DNA of 64,000 nucleotides from Massilia agilis (GCF_024756255.1 NZ_JANUHB010000008.1:40823-104822), one strand, 5' to 3'. Positions 54,941-63,559 are shown, numbered from the stretch's first letter. Numbers and translations are program-made. Notes: generated by a model not told the origin, from the sequence alone.

Positions 54941-56359
54941 TCAGGGTTGCGGGCCGGCGCTGCCGAGCTGGAAGGTCGGCGCCGGGATCTCGGACAGGCA
55001 GCGCGCGTCCACCGGCTTGTCCGGGCGGTCGAGGAATTCGCGCAGCACGCGCGCCGCGCACGGCAGCTGCGACACGCCATGGCCGGCATTGGCCACCACC
55101 ACGTGCTGGGCGTGCGCCATGTGGCGCGCCGCCTCTTCGGCGCGGTGCGGCGGCGTGACCGGGTCGAGCGCGCCGGACAGCAGCAGGGCCGGCGCGTCGA
55201 TGCGCGACGGCGCCTTGTAGGGCACGGCCGGCACCTTCATCGCCGCGCACAAGGGCACGATGCGCTTTGCCATCGGCGCTGTGAGCACGCCCGCGTCGGC
55301 GGCCAGCAGCGCGGGCGTCATGCGCGGCACGTCCTCGGCGCAGACCACGGCCAGGTGCAGCAGCAGCGCATTCGAGCCTTCCGCCGACAGGTCGGAGAAC
55401 AGGTTCTGGCGCGCCACGAACGGCGCCCAGTTGCCCTGGTAGGCCGTGTGGACCAGGAACGGCAGGCGGCGCGCGTCGGCCGGGCTGTACAGGATGTTGT
55501 GGACGGTGCCGAGAAAGCGCGTACTGGACATGGTGAAGCTCACCGGGCGCGCGGTGCGCGGGTCGGGCAGCGACAGCTTGACGCCGGCCGCGGCGCTCTC
55601 GACCAGCGCCGCAAATTCCTGCTTCAGGCTGGGGTAGGCCTTGTGGCAGGCGGCGTCGCGCGCGCACAGGTCGAATACCTTGTCGAGTGACGCCTGGCTG
55701 TCGCGCCCTCCCGCCGGGATCACCTGGTCGGGCGCGGCGACGGCATCGAGCAGCAGGGTGCGCACCGAACCCGGATAGGCACGGGCGTAGGCTTGCGCCA
55801 GGCGGGTGCCGTACGAGCCGCCCCAGACGTTGATTTTGCCGTAGCCCAGCGCCTGGCGCACCTGCTCGATGTCGCGGGCGGCGGCCTGGGTGGTGTAGGC
55901 GGCAAACGGCGCGCGCGAGTTGGCAATGCAAGCGCGCACCAGCGCGTCGAGCTGCTCGTCGCCCATCGTGTCTTCCTGCGGCATCGGGCAATCCAGCTTG
56001 CCCGACAGGCCGGTGCCGCGCTGGTCGATGAAGACGATGTCGCGGGTGGCGCGGGCGCGCTTGAAGGCGCCCGAGAGCAGCGGCAGCACGTCGCTGCCGG
56101 CTTCGCCCGGGCCGCCGGCCAGCACGAACAGCGGGTCGGGACGCGCGGCCTCGCGATAGGCGCGCGCCACGGTGACGTGCAGCCTGAGGGTGCCGGCACC
56201 CGGCTTGCCATAGTCCAGCGGCACCGGCAGCGTCATGCAACGCAGCGCGTCTTCCGAGCCGGGCAGGTGGCAGGTGCGTTCGCTTGGCGGCTCCGTCGCC
56301 CGCGCCGGGGTGGCCAGCAGCAGCGCCAGGGCCGTCGCCAACGGTAACTTGTATTTCAC
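54941..56359 (-). CDS. Secreted alpha/beta hydrolase, S33/tripeptidyl aminopeptidase-like
   Basis: A 472-residue exported hydrolase. It has a Sec signal peptide (cleavage probably after ARA near residue 21), the N-terminal substrate strand region, an oxyanion segment LAGGPGEAGS, nucleophile Ser in VWGGSYGTRLAQ, acid in SGALDPVTPP and His in NAGHGVSQ. The GGSYGT nucleophile elbow is typical of proline iminopeptidase/TAP-like S33 peptidases. I chose the GTG at 56359 because AGGAG lies 7 bases upstream and the signal peptide starts there; the ATG at 56386 lacks a ribosome site. Confidence 0.9.
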   Translation of the reverse strand: MKYKLPLATALALLLATPARATEPPSERTCHLPGSEDALRCMTLPVPLDYGKPGAGTLRLHVTVARAYREAARPDPLFVLAGGPGEAGSDVLPLLSGAFKRARATRDIVFIDQRGTGLSGKLDCPMPQEDTMGDEQLDALVRACIANSRAPFAAYTTQAAARDIEQVRQALGYGKINVWGGSYGTRLAQAYARAYPGSVRTLLLDAVAAPDQVIPAGGRDSQASLDKVFDLCARDAACHKAYPSLKQEFAALVESAAAGVKLSLPDPRTARPVSFTMSSTRFLGTVHNILYSPADARRLPFLVHTAYQGNWAPFVARQNLFSDLSAEGSNALLLHLAVVCAEDVPRMTPALLAADAGVLTAPMAKRIVPLCAAMKVPAVPYKAPSRIDAPALLLSGALDPVTPPHRAEEAARHMAHAQHVVVANAGHGVSQLPCAARVLREFLDRPDKPVDARCLSEIPAPTFQLGSAGPQP

Positions 56360-56505
56360 AGGCACTCCTATTCTGGTCGGAGTCATAATAATTTGGCAAT
56401 CGCGGCGAGGTCAACGGTAGGCTCAAGGTCCACTCTAGACCAAATTTCCTATTTGCAACTTAACCTTGGTTGAATGCGCCCACGCCACAAGGCTGCGCGG
56501 CTGGG

Positions 56506-56535
56506 TTGACCCGGGAGCCCGTTGTCCGCTATCAT
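56506..56535 (+). promoter_or_regulatory. Sigma-70 promoter of rplM-rpsI
   Basis: TTGACC (56506-56511) and TATCAT (56530-56535) are 18 bases apart, predicting a leader of about 100 bases before rplM. The leader has an imperfect TCCGC...GCGGA hairpin around 56578-56595, which might take part in ribosomal-protein autoregulation; that part is speculative. Confidence 0.65.
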
Positions 56536-56640
56536 GGCAGGCTTTCCGTTTGCTCAGGAAAAGACAATAAGGTCGAGTCCGCGCCAGCGAGGGCGGAACC
56601 ACCGCGTAATTTGAGCATTTAACCAATTTAGGAAGTCAAC

Positions 56641-57069
56641 ATGAAAACTTTTTCCGCTAAAGGACATGAAGTCCAGCGCGACTGGTTCGTGATTGACGCG
56701 ACGGACAAAGTCCTCGGACGTGTTGCCAGCGAAGTGGCACTCCGACTGCGCGGCAAGCACAAACCGGAATTCACTCCGCACGTCGACACCGGCGACTACA
56801 TCGTCGTGATCAATGCAGGCAAACTGCGCGTGACCGGCACCAAAGCGAACAACAAGGTGTACTACCGTCACTCGGGCTACCCGGGCGGTATCTACGAAAC
56901 CAACTTCCTGAAAATGCAACAGCGTTTTCCGGGTCGTGCGCTGGAAAAGGCCGTCAAGGGCATGCTGCCCAAGGGTCCGCTCGGCTACGCGATGTTCAAG
57001 AAGCTGAAAGTGTATGCGGAAGGTACCCACCCGCACGCTGCCCAGCAACCCCAAGCACTCGAGATCTAA
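56641..57069 (+). CDS. rplM: 50S ribosomal protein L13
   Basis: L13 (142 residues) is an early-assembly large-subunit protein. The N-terminus MKTFSAKGHEVQRDWFVIDA and signatures VLGRVASEVALRLRGKHK and PLGYAMFKKLKVYAEGTHPH are characteristic, and the length is exact for the family. AGGAAG precedes the start. It is followed by rpsI after 11 bases. Confidence 0.99.
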   Translation: MKTFSAKGHEVQRDWFVIDATDKVLGRVASEVALRLRGKHKPEFTPHVDTGDYIVVINAGKLRVTGTKANNKVYYRHSGYPGGIYETNFLKMQQRFPGRALEKAVKGMLPKGPLGYAMFKKLKVYAEGTHPHAAQQPQALEI

Positions 57070-57080
57070 GGAGCTGACTC

Positions 57081-57473
57081 ATGATCGGTAACTACAACTA
57101 CGGCACTGGCCGTCGCAAGAGTGCAGTCGCTCGCGTGTTCATCAAGGCCGGCACCGGCCAGATCACCGTGAACGGCAAACCGGCAGCGGAATACTTTTCG
57201 CGTGAAACCGGCCTGATGGTCATCCGTCAACCGCTGGAACTGACCGGCAACGTCGAGCGTTTCGACATCAAGGTCAACGTGCACGGTGGCGGTGAGTCGG
57301 GCCAGGCAGGCGCCGTCCGTCACGGCATCACCCGCGCCCTGATCGACTACGATGCAGGCCTGAAGGGCGACCTGGCACGTGCCGGTTTCGTCACCCGCGA
57401 TGCCCGCGAAGTCGAGCGTAAGAAGGTCGGCCTGCGCAAAGCACGCCGCGCCAAGCAGTTCTCGAAGCGTTAA
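57081..57473 (+). CDS. rpsI: 30S ribosomal protein S9
   Basis: S9 (130 residues) begins MIGNYNYGTGRRKSAVARVF and ends in the conserved basic tail KARRAKQFSKR, whose terminal Arg reaches the P-site tRNA. GGAGCTG precedes the start. The rplM-rpsI pair ends at a rho-independent terminator. Confidence 0.99.
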   Translation: MIGNYNYGTGRRKSAVARVFIKAGTGQITVNGKPAAEYFSRETGLMVIRQPLELTGNVERFDIKVNVHGGGESGQAGAVRHGITRALIDYDAGLKGDLARAGFVTRDAREVERKKVGLRKARRAKQFSKR

Positions 57474-57507
57474 TCGCTGCCGCAGCGTTCATCGCTGCTG
57501 CAAAATC

Positions 57508-57540
57508 AGCCGCCCGCTGCAAAGCCGGCGGCTTTTTTTT
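57508..57540 (+). terminator. Rho-independent terminator after rpsI
   Basis: AGCCGCC (57508-57514) pairs with GGCGGCT (57527-57533) and is followed by a run of eight Ts (57533-57540). It is immediately followed by the repeat cluster at locus I. Confidence 0.92.
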
Positions 57541-57551
57541 GCTCGTTGGCG

Positions 57552-57684
57552 GTAGGGTGGGCTCTCGAGCCCACGCGCTGTCACGCGCCGCGTGTTTTCC
57601 GCGTGGGCTCGAGAGCCCACCCTACGCCGCTCGTTCAGCCCACCCTACGCCGCTCGTTCAGCCCACCCTACGCAGCTCGTTCAG
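57552..57684. repeat. Palindromic repeat cluster with tandem half-copies (locus I)
   Basis: Copy 1 (57552-57578) GGGCTC-TC-GAGCCC; the inverted copy 2 (57601-57626) GGGCTC-GA-GAGCCC. Two head-to-tail 23-bp units follow (57627-57649 and 57650-57672), each CCGCTCGTTCA then GCCCACCCTACG, carrying only the outer half of the element; a third, cut-off unit runs to 57684. The TGA stop of the Gfo/Idh gene is formed by the element's TGAACG end. The locus lies between convergent rpsI and Gfo/Idh. Confidence 0.9.
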
Positions 57685-58640
57685 CGCAGCAGCGCCTCCA
57701 CGGTCTGCTGCACCTGCCAGGCTTCGTCCAGCGTGGCGAGCGTATGCGGCGCGCCGGCGCAAAAAGCCCGCAATTGCTCGACCAGCCCTTCGCGCGTTTG
57801 CCGGTAGCTCGTTTCCTTGTCCGCCGCCCCGACCGGGTGCCATTCGCCGCCGATGCGGCGCTGCACGCAGTACCAGTCGTGCATGCGCAGCGCGCCGTCG
57901 GTGCCGACAAAGGTGCAGCGGTTGTCGTCGTCGATGGCGCCGGCCACGGCGGCGTCGATCTCCACCGGCGTGTCGCCGATCCGCAGCTGCGCCTGCAGGC
58001 TGGTTTCGGCTGCGGCCGGATCGCGGGGATAGACCACCGCATGCGCCAGGACGTGCGGCGTGCCGAGCTGGCGGACCAGCAGGAACAGGAAGTGCGACAG
58101 GACTTCGCGGCAAAAGCCGCCCTCGGCCCGCTGCGCCAGCCAGGTCGCATCTGCTTGCCAGGGCCGCGGCCATTGCCGAAAGCGCAGGCGCACCTCGGCA
58201 CGCGTGACCCGGCCCACCGCACCGTCGCGCAGCAGAGCGGCCAGCATGGCCACCGGCGGCGATGCGCCAAACACGAAGTTGACGGCCACGCGCCAGCCTT
58301 CGCGCCGGGCGCGCGCCACCAGCGTGGCGGCGGCGTCGACATCCAGGGCCAGCGGTTTTTCGCACAGGACCGCTTTCCCGGCTTCGGCCGCGGCGGCCAG
58401 GTACTGCAAGTGGGTGCCGGGCGGCGAGGCGATGTACACCAGGTCCACGTCCGGGTCGGTGAGGACCGCCTCGGCGCTGGGGCGCATGGCGTTGTGCGCC
58501 AGCGCGGCCATCGCCGCACGCGCCTGCGGCGCCGGGTCCCAGGCGGCGGCAATCTCGAACTGCCCGGATGCGACCAGCCGGGGCGCAAGCGCCCGGGCCA
58601 TCGTGCCGCATCCAATGATTCCTAGTCTGTATGGAGACAT
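57681..58640 (-). CDS. Gfo/Idh/MocA family oxidoreductase
   Basis: A 319-residue NAD(P)-dependent dehydrogenase. The N-terminal Rossmann domain begins YRLGIIGCGTMARALAPRL and includes DVDLVYIASPPGTH and the EKPLALDV motif with the conserved Lys of this family (about residue 95). The C-terminal alpha/beta substrate domain follows. Substrates are typically sugars or cyclitols, but here unknown. The start at 58640 is 17 bases after the EthD gene. Its stop lies within the repeat cluster. Confidence 0.92.
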   Translation of the reverse strand: MSPYRLGIIGCGTMARALAPRLVASGQFEIAAAWDPAPQARAAMAALAHNAMRPSAEAVLTDPDVDLVYIASPPGTHLQYLAAAAEAGKAVLCEKPLALDVDAAATLVARARREGWRVAVNFVFGASPPVAMLAALLRDGAVGRVTRAEVRLRFRQWPRPWQADATWLAQRAEGGFCREVLSHFLFLLVRQLGTPHVLAHAVVYPRDPAAAETSLQAQLRIGDTPVEIDAAVAGAIDDDNRCTFVGTDGALRMHDWYCVQRRIGGEWHPVGAADKETSYRQTREGLVEQLRAFCAGAPHTLATLDEAWQVQQTVEALLR

Positions 58641-58657
58641 ACGATTCCCGGGCCGGA

Positions 58658-58966
58658 TCAGCCGGCGGCGTTCAGTTGGGTGAAGGGCTTGAGGTCCGTA
58701 TAGTTGGCCACGTCGGCCATGATCTCGGCCCCGTGCTCGGCCAGGCCGGCGGCCAGGCGTTCGCCGTCGCTGCACAGCAGGTGGCCCACGGCGAGAAAGC
58801 GCGGCGGATTGCCGTCGGCGTCGGGCAGGCCGCGGTCGACCTCGAAACCCTTGACGCCAAATGCCTGCAGGCGCTGCATCACCATCGGGAAGTGCTGGTC
58901 GCGGTAGTAGTCGAAGTCGAAACGGGCGGCGGCGTCGAACGGGTAGAACACGGACAGTTTGATCAT
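58658..58966 (-). CDS. EthD family protein
   Basis: A 102-residue ferredoxin-like alpha+beta-barrel protein, recognised from MIKLSVFYPFDAAARFDFDYYRDQHFPMV, with the Tyr/Asp/His segment typical of EthD. EthD-type proteins support oxidative degradation (first described with ethyl tert-butyl ether) and may act on small aromatic or polyketide-like substrates. It overlaps the M20 gene stop in ATGA and has AGGAG 7 bases upstream. Third partner of the putative catabolic operon. Confidence 0.85.
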   Translation of the reverse strand: MIKLSVFYPFDAAARFDFDYYRDQHFPMVMQRLQAFGVKGFEVDRGLPDADGNPPRFLAVGHLLCSDGERLAAGLAEHGAEIMADVANYTDLKPFTQLNAAG

Positions 58967-60438
58967 GATGTTTCTCCTGATTGAGAGGGAAGGGCCTGGC
59001 CGTCGCCGGCCAGGATGGCGAGCCACTGGTCCACGCCCCGGTAGAGTGTGGACAGCAGCAGGTTTTCGTCGTGACTGTGCTGGTTGCAGTCGTCGTTCGA
59101 AATCGGCATGGTGATGACCGACAGGCCAGCGCGGGCAAAGTGGTGGAAGGCGAGGCTGCCGCCTTCGCTGGGCTCGAGCACGAGCTCTTGGCCCAGCAGC
59201 GCGCGCAGCCTGGCGACGATGCGCCGGCCAGCCGCATGGTCGAGCGGGGTGCGGGTGGCGGGAAAGCCGGCCAGGCAGTCCAGCTGCACCACCGGCCCGC
59301 ATTGCCGGAGCGTGGCCGCCGTCGGCGTGCCGTCAACAATGGGGTAGCCGAGTGCCGCGATCCCGTCGCGCAGCTGTGCGCAGACTGCTTCGGGCGCCAT
59401 GCCTTCGACCAGGCGCAGGTCGAATTCCGCGACCGCGCTGCCTGGCACAACGTTGCGCGCGCCAGCGCCGACGCCACCGGCGGCCAGGCCGCGCAGGTTG
59501 AAGGTGGGCTGGTTGATCAGCATTTGCAGGCTGTCGCGCGGCAGCTCGCGCATGCCGAGCCGCTGGGCTACCTCGTGCTCGATCGGCGGCACGGCGGCGA
59601 TCGCGGCCAGGCTTGAGGCGTCCAGCGGCGCCGCGTCCTTGCCGTAGCCGGGCAGCCGCGCGCGGCCGTCGCCATCCACCAGCGCGCCGATCAGGTGCGC
59701 CAGCTGCACCGCCGCGTTGGGCGCAAAGCCGCCGAAATGGCCGCTGTGCGCATCGTGCGCCGCCGCATGCAAGGTCAGGCGGGCTTGCACGATGCCGCGC
59801 ACGCCGAAGGCCACCGTCGGCAGGCCGCTCTGGTGCAATTCGCCCGATGCCGAAATGACCAGGTCCGCGTCCAGGCGCGCGCCGTGCCGGTCGATGATGC
59901 CGGCCAGTCCCGGCGATTCGCGCTCTTCCTCGCCGTCGAACAGGAATTTCAGGTTCATCGCCGGCGCCATGCCGGCGGCACGCAGCACGTCCAGCGCCGA
60001 CAGTACCGCCACGATGGCGTTCTTCGAATCGGCGGCGGAGCGCGCATACAGCCGCCAGCTTGGCTCGATCGCGGCTGGCGAGGCCGGCCAGTGCACGAAG
60101 CCGGAGTCGGCGCCGCCGCTGCGCAGCCGGGGCTCGTAGGGCGGCGAGTGCCAGCCTTCGCCAGCGGGCACGCCGTCGTAGTGGCTGTAGATGAGCAGCG
60201 TCTCGCGCACACCAAGGCGGCATAGCTCGCCATAGACGTAGGGGCGGCCGCTGGCGGTTGGCCACAGCTCGGAGTGGATGCCGCGGCGCGCCAGCATCTC
60301 GCGCAGGTGGCCGGCGTTTGCCTGAATCGCGGCGCTGTCCTCGACGTCGTTGGGCACGCGCAGCCACGCGGCCAGTTCATCCAGGATGACCAGCGCGCGT
60401 TGGCGGCGGAGGGACTGCAGGGTGGCAAGCGTTCTCAT
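58963..60438 (-). CDS. M20 family metallopeptidase/amidohydrolase
   Basis: A 491-residue M20 family enzyme with a catalytic zinc domain (about 75-240 and 385-491) and an inserted dimerisation/lid domain. Metal-site motifs are YSHYDGVPAGEGWHSPP (ligand His, Asp), ARSAADSKNAIVAVL (ligand Asp), FDGEEERESPGL (catalytic Glu pair) and a C-terminal NQHSHDENLL (ligand His). The second motif departs from the usual GRGxxDxKG. Likely a dipeptidase or amide hydrolase; substrate unknown. It is first in the M20-EthD-Gfo/Idh run, divergent from a MocR-type regulator. Confidence 0.9.
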   Translation of the reverse strand: MRTLATLQSLRRQRALVILDELAAWLRVPNDVEDSAAIQANAGHLREMLARRGIHSELWPTASGRPYVYGELCRLGVRETLLIYSHYDGVPAGEGWHSPPYEPRLRSGGADSGFVHWPASPAAIEPSWRLYARSAADSKNAIVAVLSALDVLRAAGMAPAMNLKFLFDGEEERESPGLAGIIDRHGARLDADLVISASGELHQSGLPTVAFGVRGIVQARLTLHAAAHDAHSGHFGGFAPNAAVQLAHLIGALVDGDGRARLPGYGKDAAPLDASSLAAIAAVPPIEHEVAQRLGMRELPRDSLQMLINQPTFNLRGLAAGGVGAGARNVVPGSAVAEFDLRLVEGMAPEAVCAQLRDGIAALGYPIVDGTPTAATLRQCGPVVQLDCLAGFPATRTPLDHAAGRRIVARLRALLGQELVLEPSEGGSLAFHHFARAGLSVITMPISNDDCNQHSHDENLLLSTLYRGVDQWLAILAGDGQALPSQSGETS

Positions 60439-60449
60439 TGAATCCGTAC

Positions 60450-60469
60450 AATATGTTTTTGAACATTAA
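60450..60469. promoter_or_regulatory. Imperfect palindrome related to the TetR-type operator at 1596
   Basis: The sequence shares 14 of 20 positions with 1596-1615, including both ATGTT and AACAT half-sites. It lies in the 81-base gap between the M20 gene and the MocR-type gene, just downstream of the M20 promoter. Binding by either regulator is an inference. Confidence 0.45.
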
Positions 60470-60474
60470 ATGTA

Positions 60475-60504
60475 ATGGTACACTTGACGGAATGATGCAG
60501 TCAA
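60475..60504 (-). promoter_or_regulatory. Sigma-70 promoter of the M20-EthD-Gfo/Idh operon
   Basis: On the minus strand TTGACT (60499-60504) and TACCAT (60475-60480) are 18 bases apart. The predicted start is near 60468, within the operator-like palindrome, and the mRNA leader would be about 30 bases. Confidence 0.6.
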
Positions 60505-60519
60505 AAAGAAAATTGTTTC

Positions 60520-61875
60520 ATGACAAATTGGATACCTGAGCTACCCGCCAGCGGTGACAAGCCGATCTATCTGGCGATCGTCGATGCGCTGCAGGACGCG
60601 ATCCGCAAGGCCGTGCTGCCGGCCGGCGCGCGCCTGCCCGCACAACGCGAGCTGGCCAAGGCGCTGGGCGTGACCGTCGGCACCGTCAGCCGCGCCTTCA
60701 TCGAGGCGCAGCGCCGCGGCCTGATCGAATGCGGGGTCGGCAGCGGCAGTTACGTGCGGCGGGCGAGCGATGCGCTTGCCGACGCCGCGATCGACCTGCG
60801 CACCCACGCCCCGGCCTTCCCCGAGGGCATCGACGGGCGCGACATGCTCGAACAGGCGCTGGCTGGTTGCCTGCGCGGCGACGGGCTTGCCGGCCTGCTC
60901 GCGCCCGAGGTCACCGGGGAGAATCCGGCGCACCGCGAGGCCGCGGTGGCCTGGCTTGCGCGCTGTGGCGTTGCGGCCAGCAGCGCCAGCGTCCTGATCG
61001 CGGCGGGCGCGCAGAACGGCCTGTATGCCATCCTGGCGACCTTGTCCCGCCCCGGCGGTGTGGTCCTGTGCGAGGCGTTCACCAATCCCGGTTTCATGCT
61101 GGCCGCGCGCCAGCTGGGCCTGGCGCTGGTGGAGGTCGCGAGCGACGGGGAGGGCGTGTTGCCGGACGCCGTGGCGCAGGCATGCGAGCAGCACGCGCCG
61201 TGCGCCCTGTACTGCCAGCCGACCTGGGCCAACCCAACGGCGGCCACCATGTCGCCGGCCCGCCGCAAGGCCCTGGCGGCGGTGCTGGAGCGGCACGACC
61301 TGCCGATGATCGAGGACGACGACTACGGCCCGCTGGCGCCCGAGGGCTTGCCGCCGCTGGCTTCGCTCGCCCCCGCGCAGGTGTTTTACCTCGCCAGCCT
61401 GTCCAAGCCGATCGGTTTCGGCTTGCGGCTGGCCTACGTGCAGGCGCCGCCACGCTGGCAGGCCGCGCTGCAGTCGCAGTTGCGGGCGACCATCTGGATG
61501 GTCTCGCCGCTGGTGACCGAGCTGGCGGCGAGCTGGCAGCGCCAGGGCCTGGCCGACAAGATCCTGCGCTGGCGCCGCGACGAGGCAGCCGCCCGTGCGC
61601 AGCTGGCGCAGCAGCACTTGGGCGTGCCCGTCAACGGCATGGCCAGCCACGTCTGGATCGCGCTGGCGCCGGGCTGGCGCGGCGACCGCTTTGCCCAGGG
61701 GCTGGAGCGGCAGGGCGTGCTGCTGGCCGCGGGCGAGAGCTTTGCCGTGCAGCCGAGCGCGCGCGGCTACGTGCGCCTGACCCTGGGCGCAGTGCCGCGT
61801 CGCGCCAGCCTTGCGCGCGGGCTCGAGCTAGTGGGCGCGGCGCTGCGCCAGCCGCCGGAGATCGAATTGCTGTGA
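60520..61875 (+). CDS. MocR/PdxR-type GntR regulator with aminotransferase domain
   Basis: A 451-residue regulator with an N-terminal GntR winged helix (about 8-80, LPAQRELAKALGVTVGTVSRAF) and a C-terminal fold-type I aminotransferase domain (about 110-445). The PLP-binding Lys is Lys296 in ASLSKPIGFGLRLAY, and the DDDYG motif near residue 265 is present. MocR proteins use PLP adducts as effectors rather than catalysing transamination. Divergent location implies it controls the M20-EthD-Gfo/Idh operon. Its usual PGLR motif after the Lys reads FGLR here. Confidence 0.9.
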   Translation: MTNWIPELPASGDKPIYLAIVDALQDAIRKAVLPAGARLPAQRELAKALGVTVGTVSRAFIEAQRRGLIECGVGSGSYVRRASDALADAAIDLRTHAPAFPEGIDGRDMLEQALAGCLRGDGLAGLLAPEVTGENPAHREAAVAWLARCGVAASSASVLIAAGAQNGLYAILATLSRPGGVVLCEAFTNPGFMLAARQLGLALVEVASDGEGVLPDAVAQACEQHAPCALYCQPTWANPTAATMSPARRKALAAVLERHDLPMIEDDDYGPLAPEGLPPLASLAPAQVFYLASLSKPIGFGLRLAYVQAPPRWQAALQSQLRATIWMVSPLVTELAASWQRQGLADKILRWRRDEAAARAQLAQQHLGVPVNGMASHVWIALAPGWRGDRFAQGLERQGVLLAAGESFAVQPSARGYVRLTLGAVPRRASLARGLELVGAALRQPPEIELL

Positions 61876-61976
61876 GCAAAAGCCGGCGCAACGCGTGCCC
61901 GCCGGCATGGCGGCCGCGAGACTGCTAAAATTGCACCCTCGGCCGAAAGGCAATGTCTCATCACAAGGAAACCACA

Positions 61977-63014
61977 ATGATCAAAGTTGGCATCGTCGGC
62001 GGAACCGGTTACACGGGCGTGGAATTGCTGCGGCTGTTAGCCGTTCACCCGCAGGTGGAGCTGACCGCCATCACTTCGCGCAAGGAAGACGGACTGCCGG
62101 TCGCCGACATGTTCCCGTCGCTGCGCGACCGCGTGAACCTGGCTTTCTCCGCGCCCGACAAGGCCGACCTGACCAAGTGCGACGTCGTGTTTTTTGCCAC
62201 CCCGCACGGCGTGGCCATGGCGCAGGCGCCCGAGCTGCTCAAGGCCGGCGTCAAGGTAATCGACCTGGCCGCCGACTTCCGCATCAAGGACGCGTCCGTG
62301 TTCGAGAAGTGGTACAAGATTCCCCACACTGCCCCCGAGCTGCTGGAAGAGGCGGTGTACGGCCTGGTCGAGCTGAACCGCGAGCAGATCAAGGGCGCGC
62401 GCCTGATCGCCAACCCGGGCTGCTACCCGACCACCATGCAGCTGGGCTATTACCCGCTGCTCAAGGCCGGCGTGATCGACGCGGGCAACCTGATCGCCGA
62501 CTCCAAGTCCGGCGTATCGGGCGCCGGCCGCAAGGCCGAGATCGGCACCCTGTTCTCGGAAGCGAGCGACAACTTCAAGGCCTACGGCGTGGCCGGCCAC
62601 CGCCACACCCCGGAAACCTCGGCCCAGCTGCAGCGTTACACCGGCCAGAAAGTCGGCCTGATCTTCACCCCGCACCTGGTGCCGATGATCCGCGGCATGT
62701 TCTCGACCCTGTACGCCAAGCTGACCCGCGACATCGACAACGCCGCGTTGCAGGCGCTGTTCGAGGCCGAGTACAAGGATTCGCAGTTCGTGGACGTGAT
62801 GCCGTTCGGTTCGCTGCCGGAAACCCGCTCCACGCGCGGCTCGAACATGCTGCGCATCGCGCTGCATCGCCCCGAGAATGGCGACACGGTCGTGATCCTG
62901 GTGGTGCAGGACAACCTGGTCAAGGGCGCCTCCGGCCAGGCCGTGCAGTGCATGAACCTGATGTTCGGCCTGCCGGAAGAGACCGGTTTGCAACAGATCG
63001 CGCTGTTGCCGTAA
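61977..63014 (+). CDS. argC: N-acetyl-gamma-glutamyl-phosphate reductase
   Basis: ArgC (345 residues) reduces N-acetylglutamyl phosphate in arginine biosynthesis. The NADP-binding motif is VGIVGGTGYTGVELLRLL. Catalytic Cys149 is in ANPGCYPTTMQLGYYPL, and the GHRHTPE motif carries a conserved His. The start MIKVGIVGG at 61977 has AAGGAA 7 bases upstream; a frame extension to 61953 is not conserved. In related bacteria argC lies next to rpsI; here four cluster genes and a repeat array separate them. Confidence 0.97.
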   Translation: MIKVGIVGGTGYTGVELLRLLAVHPQVELTAITSRKEDGLPVADMFPSLRDRVNLAFSAPDKADLTKCDVVFFATPHGVAMAQAPELLKAGVKVIDLAADFRIKDASVFEKWYKIPHTAPELLEEAVYGLVELNREQIKGARLIANPGCYPTTMQLGYYPLLKAGVIDAGNLIADSKSGVSGAGRKAEIGTLFSEASDNFKAYGVAGHRHTPETSAQLQRYTGQKVGLIFTPHLVPMIRGMFSTLYAKLTRDIDNAALQALFEAEYKDSQFVDVMPFGSLPETRSTRGSNMLRIALHRPENGDTVVILVVQDNLVKGASGQAVQCMNLMFGLPEETGLQQIALLP

Positions 63015-63157
63015 CGGATTTGCACCCCTGCGGCGTCGTTTTCGGCTGAGCCGGACACGATCTAGATCAAAGCGGTAACTGTTGAGCGAGATAAATTGAC
63101 CTCTGGTTGGTTTTACAAGCTCCGTCCGTTCCCGTCATTTCTTGCAGGGGTGCCATC

Positions 63158-63559
63158 ATGTTCGGTCGTAATGCCAAAAGCGAAATAGACAGCCTGGTCG
63201 GTATTTCCGCCCGCATCGAGGGCGACCTGATGTTCACGGGCGGCCTGCGCATCGATGGCGAGGTACACGGCAACGTGGTAGCCGGCGACGGCGCTGACAG
63301 CGTGCTGATCGTCTCCGAGCACGCGCGCATCGAGGGTGAGGTGCGCTGCGCCAACCTGGTGGTGAATGGCTATATTGCCGGTACGGTTTATTCCTCCGAG
63401 CTACTTGAATTACAGCCAAAAGGCCGCATACATGGAGATGTCCATTACAAGCTGCTCGAGATGCACGGTGGCGCTCTTGTTACCGGGAAATTAACCCATC
63501 AACAGACGGGCGAGCCGGTCTTCCACCTGGCGGTGGGGGCGGAGGTGACCGAAGCATGA
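63158..63559 (+). CDS. Bactofilin (polymer-forming cytoskeletal protein)
   Basis: A 133-residue bactofilin: a short polar N-terminus (MFGRNAKSEIDSLVG) precedes a right-handed beta-helix core (about 20-115) with regular repeats such as IEGDLMFTGGLRIDGEVHGNVVA and IEGEVRCANLVVNGYIAGTV. Bactofilins self-assemble without nucleotide and serve as scaffolds for wall synthesis or polar structures. The start follows GGGGTGCCATC. It sits between argC and erpA. Confidence 0.92.
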   Translation: MFGRNAKSEIDSLVGISARIEGDLMFTGGLRIDGEVHGNVVAGDGADSVLIVSEHARIEGEVRCANLVVNGYIAGTVYSSELLELQPKGRIHGDVHYKLLEMHGGALVTGKLTHQQTGEPVFHLAVGAEVTEA

